DNA from: an uncultured Microbacteriaceae bacterium
GTDB lineage: Bacteria > Actinomycetota > Actinomycetes > Actinomycetales > Microbacteriaceae
NCBI GenBank assembly: GCA_937124545.1
Contig: CAKZKU010000272.1
Span: 1 to 64,000 of the forward strand
Direction of reading: 5' to 3'
DNA length: 64,000 nt
Below the pieces are notes generated by a model. That model saw only the letters and a list, made by a program, of their open reading frames with translations, did no database searches and was not told where the DNA came from. Shown here piece by piece: positions 18,452-30,418 of the stretch. The position numbers and the translations under genes were made by a program. The number at the start of each line of letters is the position of its first letter. Positions within the stretch are counted from its first letter, which is position 1.

Positions 18452-19948
18452 CTAGAGGGACGCGCGAAGCTTCTCTAGGCGCACGAGGCTGGAGTCTTTG
18501 CCAAGAATTTCCAGCGATTCGAACAAAGGCGGGCTGACTCGTCGACCAGAAATTGCCACTCGCACCGGACCAAACGCCAATCGCGGCGAGATACCCAAAT
18601 CTTCGACCAGCGCTGTGCGCAGCGCCTGCTCGAGTGACTCCAGGGTCCACGAATCCAGAGCCTTCAGCGCGGATAGAGCGCTATCTAACACGGCAGCAGC
18701 GGACTCTTTCAGCGTGGCAGCAGCATCCTCAGACACCGTCAGCTCGTCATCGGAGGTGAAGAAGAATGCCACCATTCCGGGAACCTCGCCGAGCAGCCCC
18801 ACCCGCGGCTGCACATGCGGCAACACGGCTGACAGCAGGGTGCGCTCAGCATCGGTCAGCACCTCACCGGTGAGACCCGCCTGATTAAGGTAGGGAACAC
18901 AACGCTCGAGGAAGTCCTCTGCGGTGAGCAAACGAATGTGGTCGCCGTTGATGGATTCAGCTTTTTTCTGGTCAAAACGGGCCGGGTTCGGGTTCACCGA
19001 GCTGATGTCGAATGCCGCGACCAGCTCCTCGAGGCTGAACACGTCGCGATCGGGGCCAATGGACCAGCCCAAGAGAGCGAGGTAGTTCAGCAGGCCCTCT
19101 TTGATGAAGCCGCGCTCGCGGTGCACGAAAAGATTCGATTCAGGATCACGCTTAGAGAGTTTCTTGTTTCCCTCCCCCATCACAAAGGGCAGGTGCCCAA
19201 AGCGGGGAATGTGAGTGGCCACGCCAATGTCGACCAGCGCGGTGTAGAGAGCAATCTGCCGCGGCGTCGAAGACAGCAGGTCTTCTCCGCGCAGCACGTG
19301 GGTAATCCCCATCAGGGCATCATCCACGGGGTTCACAAACGTGTACAGCGGCTTTCCGCCAGCTCTCACCAGCACAAAGTCTGTGGTGGAGGTCGCCGGG
19401 AAAAGAACTTCGCCCCGGACGAGGTCCTCGAAGCCTCGGTCCAGCTCGGGAACCCTCAAGCGCAGGGCTGGTTCGCGCCCTTCGTCACGGAAGGCTTGAC
19501 GTTGCTCGGGGGTGAGGTCACGCTCGTGGTTGTCATACCCCTGCTTGGGGTCGCGCCCCAGAGATTCGTTTCGAGCGGCCATTTCTTCGTTCGTCACGAA
19601 GCTCTCGTAGAGGTGGCCGGCTTCCAGTAGCCGCTGGATGATGTCTTGGTAAATGTCCGAGCGCTCCGATTGCCGGTAGGGGGCATAGGGACCGCCCATT
19701 TCGGGGCCTTCGTCCCAGTCAAGCCCCAACCAGCGAAGGGCCTCCACGAGTTGGCCATAGCTTTCTTCGCTGTCGCGTTCAGCATCAGTGTCCTCGATAC
19801 GAAAAACAAAAGTGCCGCCGTGGTGCCGCGCAAAAGCCCAGTTGAACAGGGCCGTGCGGACCAAACCCACGTGGGGGGTTCCGGTAGGTGAGGGACAAAA
19901 GCGAACCCGCACGTCCGCACCGGTGGCCGTCGTGGTCAGATCCGTCAT
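18452..19948 (-). CDS. gltX: Glutamyl-tRNA synthetase
   Basis: [50 protein letters not shown]. Confidence 0.96.
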   Translation of the reverse strand: MTDLTTTATGADVRVRFCPSPTGTPHVGLVRTALFNWAFARHHGGTFVFRIEDTDAERDSEESYGQLVEALRWLGLDWDEGPEMGGPYAPYRQSERSDIYQDIIQRLLEAGHLYESFVTNEEMAARNESLGRDPKQGYDNHERDLTPEQRQAFRDEGREPALRLRVPELDRGFEDLVRGEVLFPATSTTDFVLVRAGGKPLYTFVNPVDDALMGITHVLRGEDLLSSTPRQIALYTALVDIGVATHIPRFGHLPFVMGEGNKKLSKRDPESNLFVHRERGFIKEGLLNYLALLGWSIGPDRDVFSLEELVAAFDISSVNPNPARFDQKKAESINGDHIRLLTAEDFLERCVPYLNQAGLTGEVLTDAERTLLSAVLPHVQPRVGLLGEVPGMVAFFFTSDDELTVSEDAAATLKESAAAVLDSALSALKALDSWTLESLEQALRTALVEDLGISPRLAFGPVRVAISGRRVSPPLFESLEILGKDSSLVRLEKLRASL

Positions 19949-19969
19949 GGGAGCACTCCTTGTTGTTCG

Positions 19970-21244
19970 CTAAATCTGGTAGTTGAGGTAGTCCGTGGGC
20001 GCACCTGTGGCAGAGGGGGCGGCTCGCACGGTGAGAAAGATTCTGAGCAACACCACCGCCACAAGAAGAAGGGCCACAAACGACAACCCGCTGTAGCCAA
20101 GCAATGCCAGAGCGATACCGGCCAATGCCCCACCTAGCGCCCCCGACCCACTCATCAGCAAGTCGGAGAAACCCTGTCGCCTCGCGCGCTGCTCGATGAC
20201 CGTGGATTCACTCAAGAGTGTGGAGCCCGCGACTGTCGCGGCACTCCAACCCAACCCCAGCAGAATCAGGCCAATCAACACTGCGACCTCGTTTTCTGAG
20301 CCGAAACCGGTAAACGCCAAGCTGAGCGCGAGGATCGCTTGACCCAAAACAATGGTTGGGATGCGACCCATCCGGTCCGCGATCATTCCGAAAACGGGCG
20401 AGAGCGCATACATCCCAGCAATATGAAGGCTGATCGTGAATCCGACGAGCGCCAGCGATGCCCCGTGGTTGACCAGGTGCACCGGGGTCATTGCCATGAC
20501 CGACACCATCGTCGCGTGGCTCAGTGCAACTGACACGATTGCGGTCCGAGCGGCAACAGGGTTGTCCTCTACCCGAGCTAGACGCTTTTGCCCGCCGGCA
20601 TCCTCTGCACGAGCCAGTTCCCCGGCAACAAGGAGGGGGTCAGGGCGCAGGGCAACAAAGTAGAAAATGGCCGCTGCGACCTGGGCGATCAAACTGAACA
20701 CAAAGGGGCCTGCCAACTCGGGCAGCCCCAAAAACTCGCCCAACGCTTCGCCGGGGACGAGGAGGTTGGGGCCGGAGACAGCACCCACTGTGGTCGCCCA
20801 CACCACCAGGGATAGATCGCGACCTCGTGTTTCCGCAGCCGCTAAGTCCGTAGCGGCGAACCGGGATTGCAAATTCACCGCAGTGGCGACACCGATCATC
20901 ATCAATCCGAGTAACAACAGAGCAAACCAGCCGAGAATGACCGACGTGATGGTCACCACAGCCCCGACCGAAGCCACCACAGCCCCGGAGGTGAGCGAAG
21001 CGCGACGCCCGTATCGGGCGGCAAGACGCGCCAGCGGGATTGCGGCAAGGGCAGCGCCGAGCGTGGCAACACTGGCTGCCATTCCCGACCAGGCATCAGA
21101 TCCTGACAAACGACCGGCGAGGATGGCACCCATCGACAAAGTCGCCCCCATGCCGAGCCCACCCATGATTTGGCCGAGGATCAGGGTGTTGCGAACCTTC
21201 CGCTGCAGTGCGGGCAGGTCCACCACGTCAGTCGGTGCGGTCAT
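19970..21244 (-). CDS. MFS transporter
   Basis: About 12 hydrophobic segments. The likely start is MTAPTDVVDLPALQ at 21244; the track ORF start at 21394 overlaps the next gene too far. Confidence 0.85.
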   Translation of the reverse strand: MTAPTDVVDLPALQRKVRNTLILGQIMGGLGMGATLSMGAILAGRLSGSDAWSGMAASVATLGAALAAIPLARLAARYGRRASLTSGAVVASVGAVVTITSVILGWFALLLLGLMMIGVATAVNLQSRFAATDLAAAETRGRDLSLVVWATTVGAVSGPNLLVPGEALGEFLGLPELAGPFVFSLIAQVAAAIFYFVALRPDPLLVAGELARAEDAGGQKRLARVEDNPVAARTAIVSVALSHATMVSVMAMTPVHLVNHGASLALVGFTISLHIAGMYALSPVFGMIADRMGRIPTIVLGQAILALSLAFTGFGSENEVAVLIGLILLGLGWSAATVAGSTLLSESTVIEQRARRQGFSDLLMSGSGALGGALAGIALALLGYSGLSFVALLLVAVVLLRIFLTVRAAPSATGAPTDYLNYQI

Positions 21245-22010
21245 CGCGATTTCTCGCCGGGTTGGAGAGCGTCCCCAAGCCGGCAATGGTGATGTCAATG
21301 GTTTGGCCATCCACAAAACCGCCCAGACCCGAGGGGGTGCCGGTGCAGATGATGTCTCCTGGCAGCAGAGTCCATACGTCCGAGCAGAATTCAATGATTT
21401 CTGGAATCGAGTAGATCAAGTCTTTGGTGCTGCCTTGCCGGCGAAGCTCACCATCGACGTAGGTTTCAATGTGGGCGTCGAAAGGATCAAAGTCGGTATC
21501 GATATAGGGGCCAATCGGGCAGAACGAGTCATAGCCTTTGGCTCTCGCCCATTGCCCATCGGCAAACATGACATCCCTGGCGGACACATCGTTGGCGATG
21601 GTGAAACCAAAGACAACGTCTTTCCAGTCTTTGGCTTTCACTCTTTTTGCCACGGCGCCGATCACAATGGCTAATTCGCCCTCGTGAACAATGCGCCCTT
21701 CCACCGGCGGAATGATGATGGGGTCGCCCGGGCCCACCACCGCGGTGTTGGGTTTGAGGAAAATCAGAGGGTTTTCCGGTCCCTCGTGCGCCATGTCTTT
21801 GGCGTGTTCGGCATAGTTCATGCCGACACAGACCACTTTGGAGCGAGGAATCACGGGCGCGAGCAGTTTTGCCTGCTCCAGAGGGACGCGCTTTTCGGTG
21901 GGGTGAATGCCATGAAACAGAGGATCTCCGCCGAGAACAACTAGGTCATCCCCGTCGACAACCCCATACAGGGGTTCTCCCTCACCGAGAGTAAACCGCG
22001 CAACCTTCAT
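21228..22010 (-). CDS. Fumarylacetoacetate hydrolase family protein
   Basis: GMNYAEHAKDM, EGELAIVIG, NDVSARD, FCPIGPYI, GTPSGLG. Confidence 0.92.
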   Translation of the reverse strand: MKVARFTLGEGEPLYGVVDGDDLVVLGGDPLFHGIHPTEKRVPLEQAKLLAPVIPRSKVVCVGMNYAEHAKDMAHEGPENPLIFLKPNTAVVGPGDPIIIPPVEGRIVHEGELAIVIGAVAKRVKAKDWKDVVFGFTIANDVSARDVMFADGQWARAKGYDSFCPIGPYIDTDFDPFDAHIETYVDGELRRQGSTKDLIYSIPEIIEFCSDVWTLLPGDIICTGTPSGLGGFVDGQTIDITIAGLGTLSNPARNRDDRTD

Positions 22011-22030
22011 CTCTTCAGCGTACCTAGCGA

Positions 22031-23947
22031 CTAACCCGCCGAAGCGTCTTGGCGCTTGAGGCGTGAGGCGAGACGGCCGCGAGCGGTTTGGTCTAGTTCG
22101 ACCTTGCGAATCCGCACTACCTCAGGGGTGACCTCCACACACTCGTCCTCCCGGGCAAACTCCAGACACTCTTCAAGAGATAACTCACGCGGAGGGGTCA
22201 GACGCTCCAACTCCTCTGCGGTAGAGGAACGAATGTTGTTGAGCTTCTTCTCTTTCGTGATGTTGACGTCCATGTCATCGGCACGAGAGTTTTCTCCGAC
22301 CACCATGCCTTCATAGACCGCGTCACCAGGCTTCACAAAAAACGTCATGCGCTCCTGAAGAGTCATCATGGCGTTCGTGGTAACCGCGCCGGACCGATCC
22401 GACACGATGGAACCGGTGTTGCGGGCCACGATCGACCCCGCCCACTTCTCCATCCCGGCAGAAATAGCGTTGGCGATACCTTGCCCGCGGGTCAGGGTGA
22501 GGAAGTCTGTTCTGAATCCGATGAGGCCGCGGGAAGGAACCGTGAATTCCATGCGCACCCACCCGGTTCCATGGTTCGACATCGTGTCCATCCGACCTTT
22601 ACGGGAGGCCAGCAACTGGGTAATGCCGCCCACAAAATCTTCGGGCGCATCGATGGTGAGCGATTCGAAGGGTTCGTGAACCGAACCATCGATGGTCTGG
22701 GTCACCACCTGCGGTTTGCCCACGGTCAATTCGAAGCCTTCGCGGCGCATGTTCTCGACCAAAATGGCGAGGGCTAGCTCTCCGCGGCCCTGGACTTCCC
22801 ACGCGTCGGGGCGTTCGGTGTCCACGACCTTGATGGACACGTTTCCGATGAGCTCGCGATCAAGACGGTCTTTCACCATGCGGGCGGTGAGCTTGTGCCC
22901 CTTCACCGTTCCCGCGAGCGGTGACGTGTTGGTTCCAATGGTCATCGAGATAGCCGGGTGATCGACGGTAATCGCTGGTAGCGGGCGAACATCGTCGGCA
23001 TCGGCGATGGTTTCACCGATGGTGATGTCTTCGATACCGGCCACCGCCACAATGTCACCGGCTGAAGCGCTCGTCGCGGGAACCCGCTCGAGAGCTTCCG
23101 TCATCAACAGCTCAGTGATACGGACGTTCGAGACAGTGCCATCGTGTCGAACCCAGGCCACCGTCTGCCCTTTAGTGATGGTGCCCTGAAAGATTCGCAG
23201 CAAAGCGATACGACCCAGAAAGGGGGAAGCGTCCAGGTTGGTGACGTGGGCCTGCAGAGGGTGCTCGTCGTCATAGGTGGGCGCAGGAATGTGCTCGACA
23301 ATCGCACCAAAGAGAGGCTCGAGATCATCGTTATCCGGCAGGGTGCCATCCGCTGGCTGCTGGGTGCTTGCAGCACCTTCGCGGCCAGAGGCATAAATGA
23401 TGGGCAGCTCGAGAAGGGAATCAATGTCCACGTCGGGAACCTCATCGGCGAGATCGCTGGCGAGGCCCAAAAGCAGGTCCTGCGTTTCGTGAACCACTTC
23501 ATCGATGCGCGAGTCGGGCCGGTCGGTCTTGTTTACCAGCAAAATTACGGGCAGCTTCGCAGCCAGCGCTTTACGCAAAACGAACCGGGTCTGGGGAAGA
23601 GGCCCTTCGCTCGCATCCACGAGAAGAACGACACCATCAACCATGCTGAGGCCGCGTTCCACCTCACCGCCGAAGTCTGCGTGGCCTGGGGTGTCAATCA
23701 CGTTGATCGTGATCGGGTTGTCACCGGCGTGAACACCGTTATAGGAGACGGCGGTGTTCTTCGCCAGGATTGTGATGCCTTTTTCTTTTTCGAGGTCGCC
23801 CGAGTCCATGGCGCGATCCGTCACGGGACCGTGATCAGAAAAAGCTCCCGTTTGGCGCAACATGGCATCCACGAGCGTGGTTTTACCGTGGTCAACGTGA
23901 GCAACAATCGCGACGTTTCGCACGTCACTACGGGTGGCAACAGCCAT
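22031..23947 (-). CDS. typA: Translational GTPase TypA/BipA
   Basis: NVAIVAHVDHGKTTLVDAMLRQTG, DTPGHADFGGEVERGL; 638 aa with BipA C-terminus. Confidence 0.95.
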   Translation of the reverse strand: MAVATRSDVRNVAIVAHVDHGKTTLVDAMLRQTGAFSDHGPVTDRAMDSGDLEKEKGITILAKNTAVSYNGVHAGDNPITINVIDTPGHADFGGEVERGLSMVDGVVLLVDASEGPLPQTRFVLRKALAAKLPVILLVNKTDRPDSRIDEVVHETQDLLLGLASDLADEVPDVDIDSLLELPIIYASGREGAASTQQPADGTLPDNDDLEPLFGAIVEHIPAPTYDDEHPLQAHVTNLDASPFLGRIALLRIFQGTITKGQTVAWVRHDGTVSNVRITELLMTEALERVPATSASAGDIVAVAGIEDITIGETIADADDVRPLPAITVDHPAISMTIGTNTSPLAGTVKGHKLTARMVKDRLDRELIGNVSIKVVDTERPDAWEVQGRGELALAILVENMRREGFELTVGKPQVVTQTIDGSVHEPFESLTIDAPEDFVGGITQLLASRKGRMDTMSNHGTGWVRMEFTVPSRGLIGFRTDFLTLTRGQGIANAISAGMEKWAGSIVARNTGSIVSDRSGAVTTNAMMTLQERMTFFVKPGDAVYEGMVVGENSRADDMDVNITKEKKLNNIRSSTAEELERLTPPRELSLEECLEFAREDECVEVTPEVVRIRKVELDQTARGRLASRLKRQDASAG

Positions 23948-24047
23948 GAGGTGTCCTTTTTTGGGGCGGGAAGTGCAGAAACGTCTTCACCGAAGCCCTG
24001 CTCCCTTATCTTACCGGTCATCCAGTCAGGCGTCCTAGCATGGAGCT

Positions 24048-24443
24048 ATGCCGAGAACGCCGAATCTGGACCAGCACATGCTGGTCTATGACGGCGATTG
24101 CGCGTTCTGCACCACCTGGGTGAACCGGCTGCAGGGTTGGCTGCCCGTCTTTCCACCGATTCGCACGTCCCAATCGCTGACCCTGGAGGATTACGCGCTG
24201 ACCCAGGAGGACGTTGACCGCTATGCCTGGTATCTCACCCCCAGCCACCAGTACGCCGGACACCTGGCAGCGAGCGCCCTTTTTCGCATTCAACCAGGCT
24301 TCGGCCTGCGCCTCGTCGGCTGGCTGATGGCTACCCCTCCCCTGTCCTGGTTAGCCGCGGCTGGTTATGCGTTTGTCGCTAAGTTTCGGGGGAAACTTCC
24401 CGGCGGCACCGCCACCTGTGACCCCGCAGGGCCTGCGTCCTAG
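24048..24443 (+). CDS. DCC family (DUF393) thiol-disulfide oxidoreductase-like protein
   Basis: MLVYDGDCAFCTTWVNRL motif. Confidence 0.85.
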   Translation: MPRTPNLDQHMLVYDGDCAFCTTWVNRLQGWLPVFPPIRTSQSLTLEDYALTQEDVDRYAWYLTPSHQYAGHLAASALFRIQPGFGLRLVGWLMATPPLSWLAAAGYAFVAKFRGKLPGGTATCDPAGPAS

Positions 24444-24446
24444 ACC

Positions 24447-25196
24447 GTGAGCAGGCAGCGGCTTTTCGTCGAAATCGCTCTGGTCTTAGGCCTCAGCCTC
24501 GGCATGAGTGCCCTGTATTCGTTGGTGGGTATTGCCGTGCGGGTGGGTCGTGACGAACCCCTCTCTGAGCAAACAGCCACTCTCAACCGGTCGGCAAGCA
24601 CCGTGGAATGGGCCGATTTTGCCTACCAAATCCTCGGCATAGCTCAGAGTTTGGTGCCCGTCGCCTTGGTCTTATTCCTGCTCTACCGGGCATCCAGACC
24701 TCGGTTTGGTGCGCTCGGGCTCGATGCCACGAAGCCGGTCCGCGATGGCGTTCAGGGGTTTGGTCTCGCAGCACTGATCGGGATACCCGGTCTTGGGGTG
24801 TATTTCGTGGGTCGCGAACTCGACCTCACCGTCAGCGTTGTTCCCACGGCGCTCGGTACCTACTGGTGGACCATCCCGATGTTGTTGCTATTGGCGCTGC
24901 GCGCGGGACTCGTGGAAGAAATCATCGCGGTGGGCTACCTGTTCGCGAGGTTGCGGGAGCTCGCTGTTCCCCTCTGGGCCATCATCGTGCTTCAGGCTCT
25001 CTTGCGCGGCACGTACCACCTGTATCAAGGCTTCGGCGCGTTTATCGGCAACGTCGCCATGGGCCTGATTTTTGGCGCCATCTATGCCCGAACCGGGCGG
25101 CTGGCGCCGCTGATTGTCGGTCACACCCTCATCGACGCGGTGGCGTTTGTCGGGTATCCGGTCGCGGTTGAGCTCTATCCGGAAATTCTCGGGTAG
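24447..25196 (+). CDS. CPBP family intramembrane metalloprotease-like protein
   Basis: Multi-TM with EEIIAVGYLFARL, LLRGTYHLYQG and a C-terminal H..IDAVAF, matching the CPBP pattern. Confidence 0.8.
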   Translation: MSRQRLFVEIALVLGLSLGMSALYSLVGIAVRVGRDEPLSEQTATLNRSASTVEWADFAYQILGIAQSLVPVALVLFLLYRASRPRFGALGLDATKPVRDGVQGFGLAALIGIPGLGVYFVGRELDLTVSVVPTALGTYWWTIPMLLLLALRAGLVEEIIAVGYLFARLRELAVPLWAIIVLQALLRGTYHLYQGFGAFIGNVAMGLIFGAIYARTGRLAPLIVGHTLIDAVAFVGYPVAVELYPEILG

Positions 25197-25216
25197 GTAG
25201 GTTAGGTTTTTCCCTC

Positions 25217-25690
25217 GTGACTACACCCGAGATCGGCGATATCGCCCCCGACTTCACCCTGTCGGGCATCACGATGGTCGAGGGCGAACCGCAGAAGTCC
25301 CACTTCACTCTTTCCGAGCGTCGCGGACGCAAAGTTGTTCTCGCTTTTTACCCTGCGGATAACTCCCCCGGCTGCACGGCGCAACTGTGCAGCTACCAGG
25401 ACGAACTCGATTCCTTTCGCGAGCTGGGAGCAGAAGTGTGGGGTATTTCCCGCCAAGCCTCCGGTAGCCACGAAAAGTTTGCCCGGTCCAAGCGCTTGGG
25501 CTTCCCGCTGCTTTCGGATGAAAAAGGTGACGTTGTCGCCGCTTACGGTGTGGGTCTGATGGGTATCGGCATTCGGCGCAGCATCTTCATCATCGATGAG
25601 GAGGGGCGCATCGCCTGGAAGCACGTCGCCCTCGTGGGCGTCACCTTCCAGAGCGCCGACACGCTCAAGCGCGAACTCTCGAAGGTCTAG
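25217..25690 (+). CDS. bcp: Peroxiredoxin (Bcp/thioredoxin-dependent thiol peroxidase type)
   Basis: [28 protein letters not shown]. Confidence 0.92.
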   Translation: MTTPEIGDIAPDFTLSGITMVEGEPQKSHFTLSERRGRKVVLAFYPADNSPGCTAQLCSYQDELDSFRELGAEVWGISRQASGSHEKFARSKRLGFPLLSDEKGDVVAAYGVGLMGIGIRRSIFIIDEEGRIAWKHVALVGVTFQSADTLKRELSKV

Positions 25691-28632
25691 GCGAACGCTT
25701 CAATCGGAGGACACGCGCACACCAGGTTGCGGTCCCCGAAAGCCTGATCGACCCGACGAACCGGCGGCCAATACTTCCCCACCACCGCGGGCGCTCCGCC
25801 GCGAGACCCTTCCGCATCCCCACGAGTCAGTTGATCCGCGGGGTAACAGGCAAGTTCACGGGAATACGGGTGATCCCACTGCGTGGCCGTCACGGCTGCC
25901 GCCGTGTGGGGAGCGTTGACCAGTGGGTTATCGTCCGCAGGCCAGACGCCCTCAGCCACCTGGTTAGCTTCCTCGCGAATAGCGATCATCGCAGCGATGA
26001 ACCGCTCCAGCTCGCCGAGGTCTTCGGACTCAGTGGGCTCAATCATGAGCGTTCCCGCTACGGGGAACGACATGGTTGGGGCGTGGAAGCCGTAGTCCAC
26101 GAGTCGCTTAGCGACGTCGTCCACGGTCACCCCAGTGGCTTGGGTGAGCGGGCGAATATCGATAACAGCCTCGTGGGCGACAAGACCACTGTCGCCGGTG
26201 TAAAGAACGTCGTAGTGGTCGCGCAAACGCAAAGCCACGTAGTTTGCCGCCAGAACAGCTGCGGCCGTCGCGTCTGCGAGACCATCCGGGCCCATCATGC
26301 GCACATACGCCCAAGGAATCGGAAGGATGCTGGCGCTGCCATAAGGCGCACCCGACACTGGGACACCGCCGTGGATAATCGCGCCTGGCTTACCCGTGGC
26401 GCTATCGAAGGGTGGGTGGTTCTCCATTTGGGCAAGTGGGTGTCCCGGAAGGAAGGGAGCGAGGTGTGCTTTAGCGCCCACCGGGCCGACACCGGGCCCA
26501 CCACCACCGTGGGGAATGCAGAACGTCTTGTGGAGGTTCAGGTGGGAGACATCGCCACCGATGTCGCCGTAGCGGGAGAACCCGACCAGTGCGTTCAAGT
26601 TCGCGCCGTCGATGTACACCTGGCCACCGGCTGCGTGAACGGCAGCGGTGATGTCGGTAATCCCCGCCTCGTAGACACCGTGAGTGGAGGGGTAGGTCAC
26701 CATCAGGGCAGCCAGCGATTCGCCGTGCTCGGCGATCTTCTGGTGAACGTCGTCAATGTCGACGTCTCCACGCTCGTTACACGCCAACACCACTACTTTC
26801 ATCCCGGCGAGGACAGCGCTGGCGGCGTTAGTGCCGTGGGCGCTGGAGGGGATCAAACACACATCACGGTGGTGGTCACCGCGCGAGCGGTGGTATCCGC
26901 GAATAGCCAAGAGGCCCGCGTATTCACCTTGACTACCGGCATTGGGTTGGAGAGATACCGAGTCGTATCCGGTGAGCTCAGAGAGCCACTCTTCCAGGTG
27001 GGACATCATCACCAAATATCCCTCGGTGTCGTCCACGGGAGCGAACGGGTGAAGCCCTGAAAACTCGGGCCAGCTGACCGCTTCCATCTCGGTGGCGGCG
27101 TTGAGCTTCATGGTGCAGCTACCCAGCGGAATCATGCCCCGATCCAGCGCGTAATCCTTATCCGCCAGCGACTTCAGATAGCGCATCATGGCGGTTTCCG
27201 AATGGTGGGAATGGAACACGGGGTGCTCCAGGAATCCGCTCGTGCGCGCTAGCTCGGCCCCGAGGGTGATGTCACCGTCTTCGCCCCGGTAGTTCGGAAG
27301 TTCGAAAACTTGGGCGAGCTTTTGCTCTAACTGCCCCGCGAGCACACCCGTGTGCTCGCCGATGGTGGTTTCATCCATCGAGATGCTGACGTGGTCCTGG
27401 TCCACCTGGTGAAGCAGCACGTTGTGTCCCGCCGCAGCGTCAACAATGGCTTTGGCCTGACCCGGTGCCTTGATAAGGATGGTGTCAAAAATGTTCTCGT
27501 GGACGACATCGTGGCCGGCGGCACGCAGTGCAGCCGCGAGACCCGCGGTCTTCGCGGCGACGCCACGAGCAATCTCACGCAGCCCTTCAGGGCCGTGATA
27601 CACCGCAAACATTCCCGCCATCACCGCAAGCAAAACCTGCGCGGTGCAAATGTTGCTGGTGGCCTTATCCCGACGGATGTGCTGTTCCCTGGTCTGCAGC
27701 GTGAGACGGTAGGCAGGATTGCCATCGGCATCTTTGGAGACGCCGATCAGGCGACCGGGCATTTGGCGCTCGAGGCCGCTGCGCACGGCCAGGTAACCAG
27801 CGTGAGGTCCGCCAAAGCCGAGCGGAATTCCGAAGCGCTGGGATGTTCCCACCGCAATGTCTGCGCCCATCTCCCCGGGAGGCACCAGAAGGGTCATGGC
27901 GAGAAGGTCCGCCGCGACGATAGCCAGCGCCTGGTGGCCATGAAGGGCTTCGATAGCGGGGCGAGGGTTGGAAATTTTTCCCGAGGCGCCCGGGTATTGG
28001 ATAAAGCCACCAAAACACTCGGGGATTTCGCCGGAGAAGTCGGTTTCGACAATCTCAATACCTAGAGGTTCCGCGCGTCCGCGCACAATGGCTTTGGTTT
28101 GCTCCAGGGTGTCCGAATCAAGCAAGAAAACGTTGCTGGCCTGCGAGGACGCTCGTTTGGCGACGAGCATGGCCTCGGCCACCGCGGTGGCCTCATCCAA
28201 CATGGATGCGTTCGCTGTGCCCATCCCGGTCAAGTCCGCAACCATCGTTTGGAAGTTCAGAAGTGCTTCGAGTCGTCCTTGCGAGATTTCTGGCTGGTAC
28301 GGGGTGTAGGCGGTATACCAACTGGGGTTTTCCAGCACGTTGCGTTTGATCACCGAGGGTGTGTGCGTTCCGTAATACCCCTGACCGATGAGCGAGCGGC
28401 GGACGGTGTTGGCATCGGCAAGCGCGCGCAGCTCCGCGAGGGTTTCGGCTTCACTCGCTGCAGCGGGAATCGCAGAGCGCGCGATGTCTTTCATCCGGAG
28501 GTGACCGGGAACGGCGGCCTCCATGAAAGCAGGAAGGGAGTCAAACCCCAGCGCATTCAACATCAATGCCTGCGCCGAAGCATCGGTGCCGATGTGTCGA
28601 TGAGCAAAACCGGTCATGTTCTTACTCTCCAA
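25687..28632 (-). CDS. gcvP: Glycine dehydrogenase (aminomethyl-transferring)
   Basis: 981 aa; [33 protein letters not shown]. Confidence 0.97.
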   Translation of the reverse strand: MESKNMTGFAHRHIGTDASAQALMLNALGFDSLPAFMEAAVPGHLRMKDIARSAIPAAASEAETLAELRALADANTVRRSLIGQGYYGTHTPSVIKRNVLENPSWYTAYTPYQPEISQGRLEALLNFQTMVADLTGMGTANASMLDEATAVAEAMLVAKRASSQASNVFLLDSDTLEQTKAIVRGRAEPLGIEIVETDFSGEIPECFGGFIQYPGASGKISNPRPAIEALHGHQALAIVAADLLAMTLLVPPGEMGADIAVGTSQRFGIPLGFGGPHAGYLAVRSGLERQMPGRLIGVSKDADGNPAYRLTLQTREQHIRRDKATSNICTAQVLLAVMAGMFAVYHGPEGLREIARGVAAKTAGLAAALRAAGHDVVHENIFDTILIKAPGQAKAIVDAAAGHNVLLHQVDQDHVSISMDETTIGEHTGVLAGQLEQKLAQVFELPNYRGEDGDITLGAELARTSGFLEHPVFHSHHSETAMMRYLKSLADKDYALDRGMIPLGSCTMKLNAATEMEAVSWPEFSGLHPFAPVDDTEGYLVMMSHLEEWLSELTGYDSVSLQPNAGSQGEYAGLLAIRGYHRSRGDHHRDVCLIPSSAHGTNAASAVLAGMKVVVLACNERGDVDIDDVHQKIAEHGESLAALMVTYPSTHGVYEAGITDITAAVHAAGGQVYIDGANLNALVGFSRYGDIGGDVSHLNLHKTFCIPHGGGGPGVGPVGAKAHLAPFLPGHPLAQMENHPPFDSATGKPGAIIHGGVPVSGAPYGSASILPIPWAYVRMMGPDGLADATAAAVLAANYVALRLRDHYDVLYTGDSGLVAHEAVIDIRPLTQATGVTVDDVAKRLVDYGFHAPTMSFPVAGTLMIEPTESEDLGELERFIAAMIAIREEANQVAEGVWPADDNPLVNAPHTAAAVTATQWDHPYSRELACYPADQLTRGDAEGSRGGAPAVVGKYWPPVRRVDQAFGDRNLVCACPPIEAFA

Positions 28633-28996
28633 TCAACGCCTTATAGGCGGCGGCATCAAGGGCATCGGGCTGCTGCGTGAATCGAACTTTGATGAGCCAT
28701 CCGGCGCCATACGGATCAGCGTTGACGGTGTCGGGGGCTGAGACCACATCGTTGTTGGCCTCAATAACTTCTCCAGCGACGGGCGCGAAGATTTCGCCCA
28801 CCGACTTGGTGGATTCGACCTCACCCACGATGGCTCCCTGGCTAATGGAGTCCCCTACGTTGGGCAGTGCCACAAACACCACATCACCCAGTGCTTCTGC
28901 AGCGTGTTCGGTGATTCCCACGGTGGCGATGTCGCCATCAATGGCAATCCACTCGTGGTCCTTGGTGTAGAGCAGGGTGTCGGGAACGGCGCTCAT
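28622..28996 (-). CDS. gcvH: Glycine cleavage system H protein
   Basis: [29 protein letters not shown] lipoyl-Lys motif. Confidence 0.97.
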   Translation of the reverse strand: MSAVPDTLLYTKDHEWIAIDGDIATVGITEHAAEALGDVVFVALPNVGDSISQGAIVGEVESTKSVGEIFAPVAGEVIEANNDVVSAPDTVNADPYGAGWLIKVRFTQQPDALDAAAYKALIGE

Positions 28997-30096
28997 GATG
29001 CGGCCTTCTTTCGCTGATAGAACGGCAGTGGTTGAACTCTAACTCTCACGTCTGAACCCCGGACATCGACGATGAGCTCGGTGTCCACGTCGGCGTGCTG
29101 CGGGTCGATATAGGCCATGGCGATGGGGTAGCCGAGGGTCGGAGAGAGCGCTCCCGAGGTGACCTCACCGATGGTGTCGCCTGCGGTGGAGCGCACCGAA
29201 TAACCGGCGCGAGGCGCCCGCTTACCCTCGCCGACGAGACCCACAAGTATCGGCGCATCAGTGGGGCCGGGTTCCAGAGCGGGCATCCCGACGAAAGATT
29301 CCTTGGCCACTACCGCTCTGCCAAGCCCCGCTTGGTGAGGTGTCCAGTCGAGACTCAGTTCATGCCCATATAGCGGCATACCCGCCTCCAGGCGAAGAGT
29401 GTCTCTGCAGGCAAGCCCACACAACCGCATCCCGTGGTTTGTGCCAGTTGCGTCGAGCTCATCCCACAGGGCTTGGGCGTGAGCGTCAGAGACATAAACC
29501 TCATAACCGTCTTCACCGGTGTACCCGGTGCGGGCGATGAGGACCTGCTCGCCGTTGAACGTCCCCGTGGTCATCCGGTAATACCGCAGCTCTTCGAAAT
29601 CTTCCGACAGGTCGATACCTGCTGCGGAAATGATGGCGCGCGAGTGGGGTCCCTGCACGGCAATCAACGCCCAATCATCGCTCTCATCGGACACGACCAC
29701 GTCAAAACCTGCTGTGCGCTGCCCCAGGGCGGCCACCGCGGCGTCGCGGTTGGCAGCGTTAGCGACAATCAAGTACCGCTCTGAGGAAAGTCGATAGACG
29801 ATCAGGTCATCGATCACGCCACCTTCAGCGCTGAGGAGCAGCGAGTACTTAGCCTGGTGATTCTCGAGGACCGACAAGCGGTTACTGAGGGCATAATCCA
29901 AGAAGTCAGCGGCACCAGGTCCAAGAATCGAAATCTCCGCCATGTGGGAGAGGTCGAACATTCCCGCGCTGTCGCGCACCGCGTGGTGTTCCACAAGGTC
30001 AGATTCGTAACGCACCGGCATGTCATAGCCGGCAAAATCCGTGAAAGACGCACCCGCGCGCTCGTGCGCCGCATGAAGGGGGGTGTGCTTACTCAC
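28993..30096 (-). CDS. gcvT: Glycine cleavage system aminomethyltransferase
   Basis: GTG start at 30096 with upstream [57 protein letters not shown]. The track ORF extends upstream to 30129. Confidence 0.96.
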   Translation of the reverse strand: MSKHTPLHAAHERAGASFTDFAGYDMPVRYESDLVEHHAVRDSAGMFDLSHMAEISILGPGAADFLDYALSNRLSVLENHQAKYSLLLSAEGGVIDDLIVYRLSSERYLIVANAANRDAAVAALGQRTAGFDVVVSDESDDWALIAVQGPHSRAIISAAGIDLSEDFEELRYYRMTTGTFNGEQVLIARTGYTGEDGYEVYVSDAHAQALWDELDATGTNHGMRLCGLACRDTLRLEAGMPLYGHELSLDWTPHQAGLGRAVVAKESFVGMPALEPGPTDAPILVGLVGEGKRAPRAGYSVRSTAGDTIGEVTSGALSPTLGYPIAMAYIDPQHADVDTELIVDVRGSDVRVRVQPLPFYQRKKAAS

Positions 30097-30142
30097 GGTT
30101 CTCCTGGAGTCTTTTCCGCAGGCGATCAAACCTGTCCGACTC

Positions 30143-30308
30143 CCCCTCTGTCATTGGCCTGAGAGTTTCGCGCGGTGTTTCGCGCTTTCACCGTCGGCGG
30201 GAAGTTATCTTCCGCTTTTCAGAGTGGCCGCGCCATGCGGTACAGGGAACCTGAGAGATTGGCGGGGATGCTTGCTCCTTCGGTGACATCAAGGATGTCT
30301 CTCCCGCG
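30143..30308 (-). promoter_or_regulatory. Tandem glycine riboswitch (two gcvT-type aptamers)
   Basis: Reverse complement GGGAGAGACATCC..CACCGAAGGAGCAAGC..CCGCCAATCTCTCAGG, then CACTCTG..GCCGACGGTGAAAGC..GAAACTCTCAGGCCAATGACAGAGG, directly upstream of gcvT. Confidence 0.92.
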
Positions 30309-30418
30309 TGGCGTAGGGCCCGGTGTGAAGTTGTGCGCCCAGACTAGCAAGCGCTCTGGGGATTAGTCCCCGCCACGCTCCAGCGCCGAATGAAGGTTAG
30401 CCACCTCGAGGCTCGACG

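Noticed and set aside
25831-27060. 409-aa plus-strand ORF opposite gcvP
   Set aside because: Shadow ORF; composition is artefactual (Val/His/Arg-rich, no domain).
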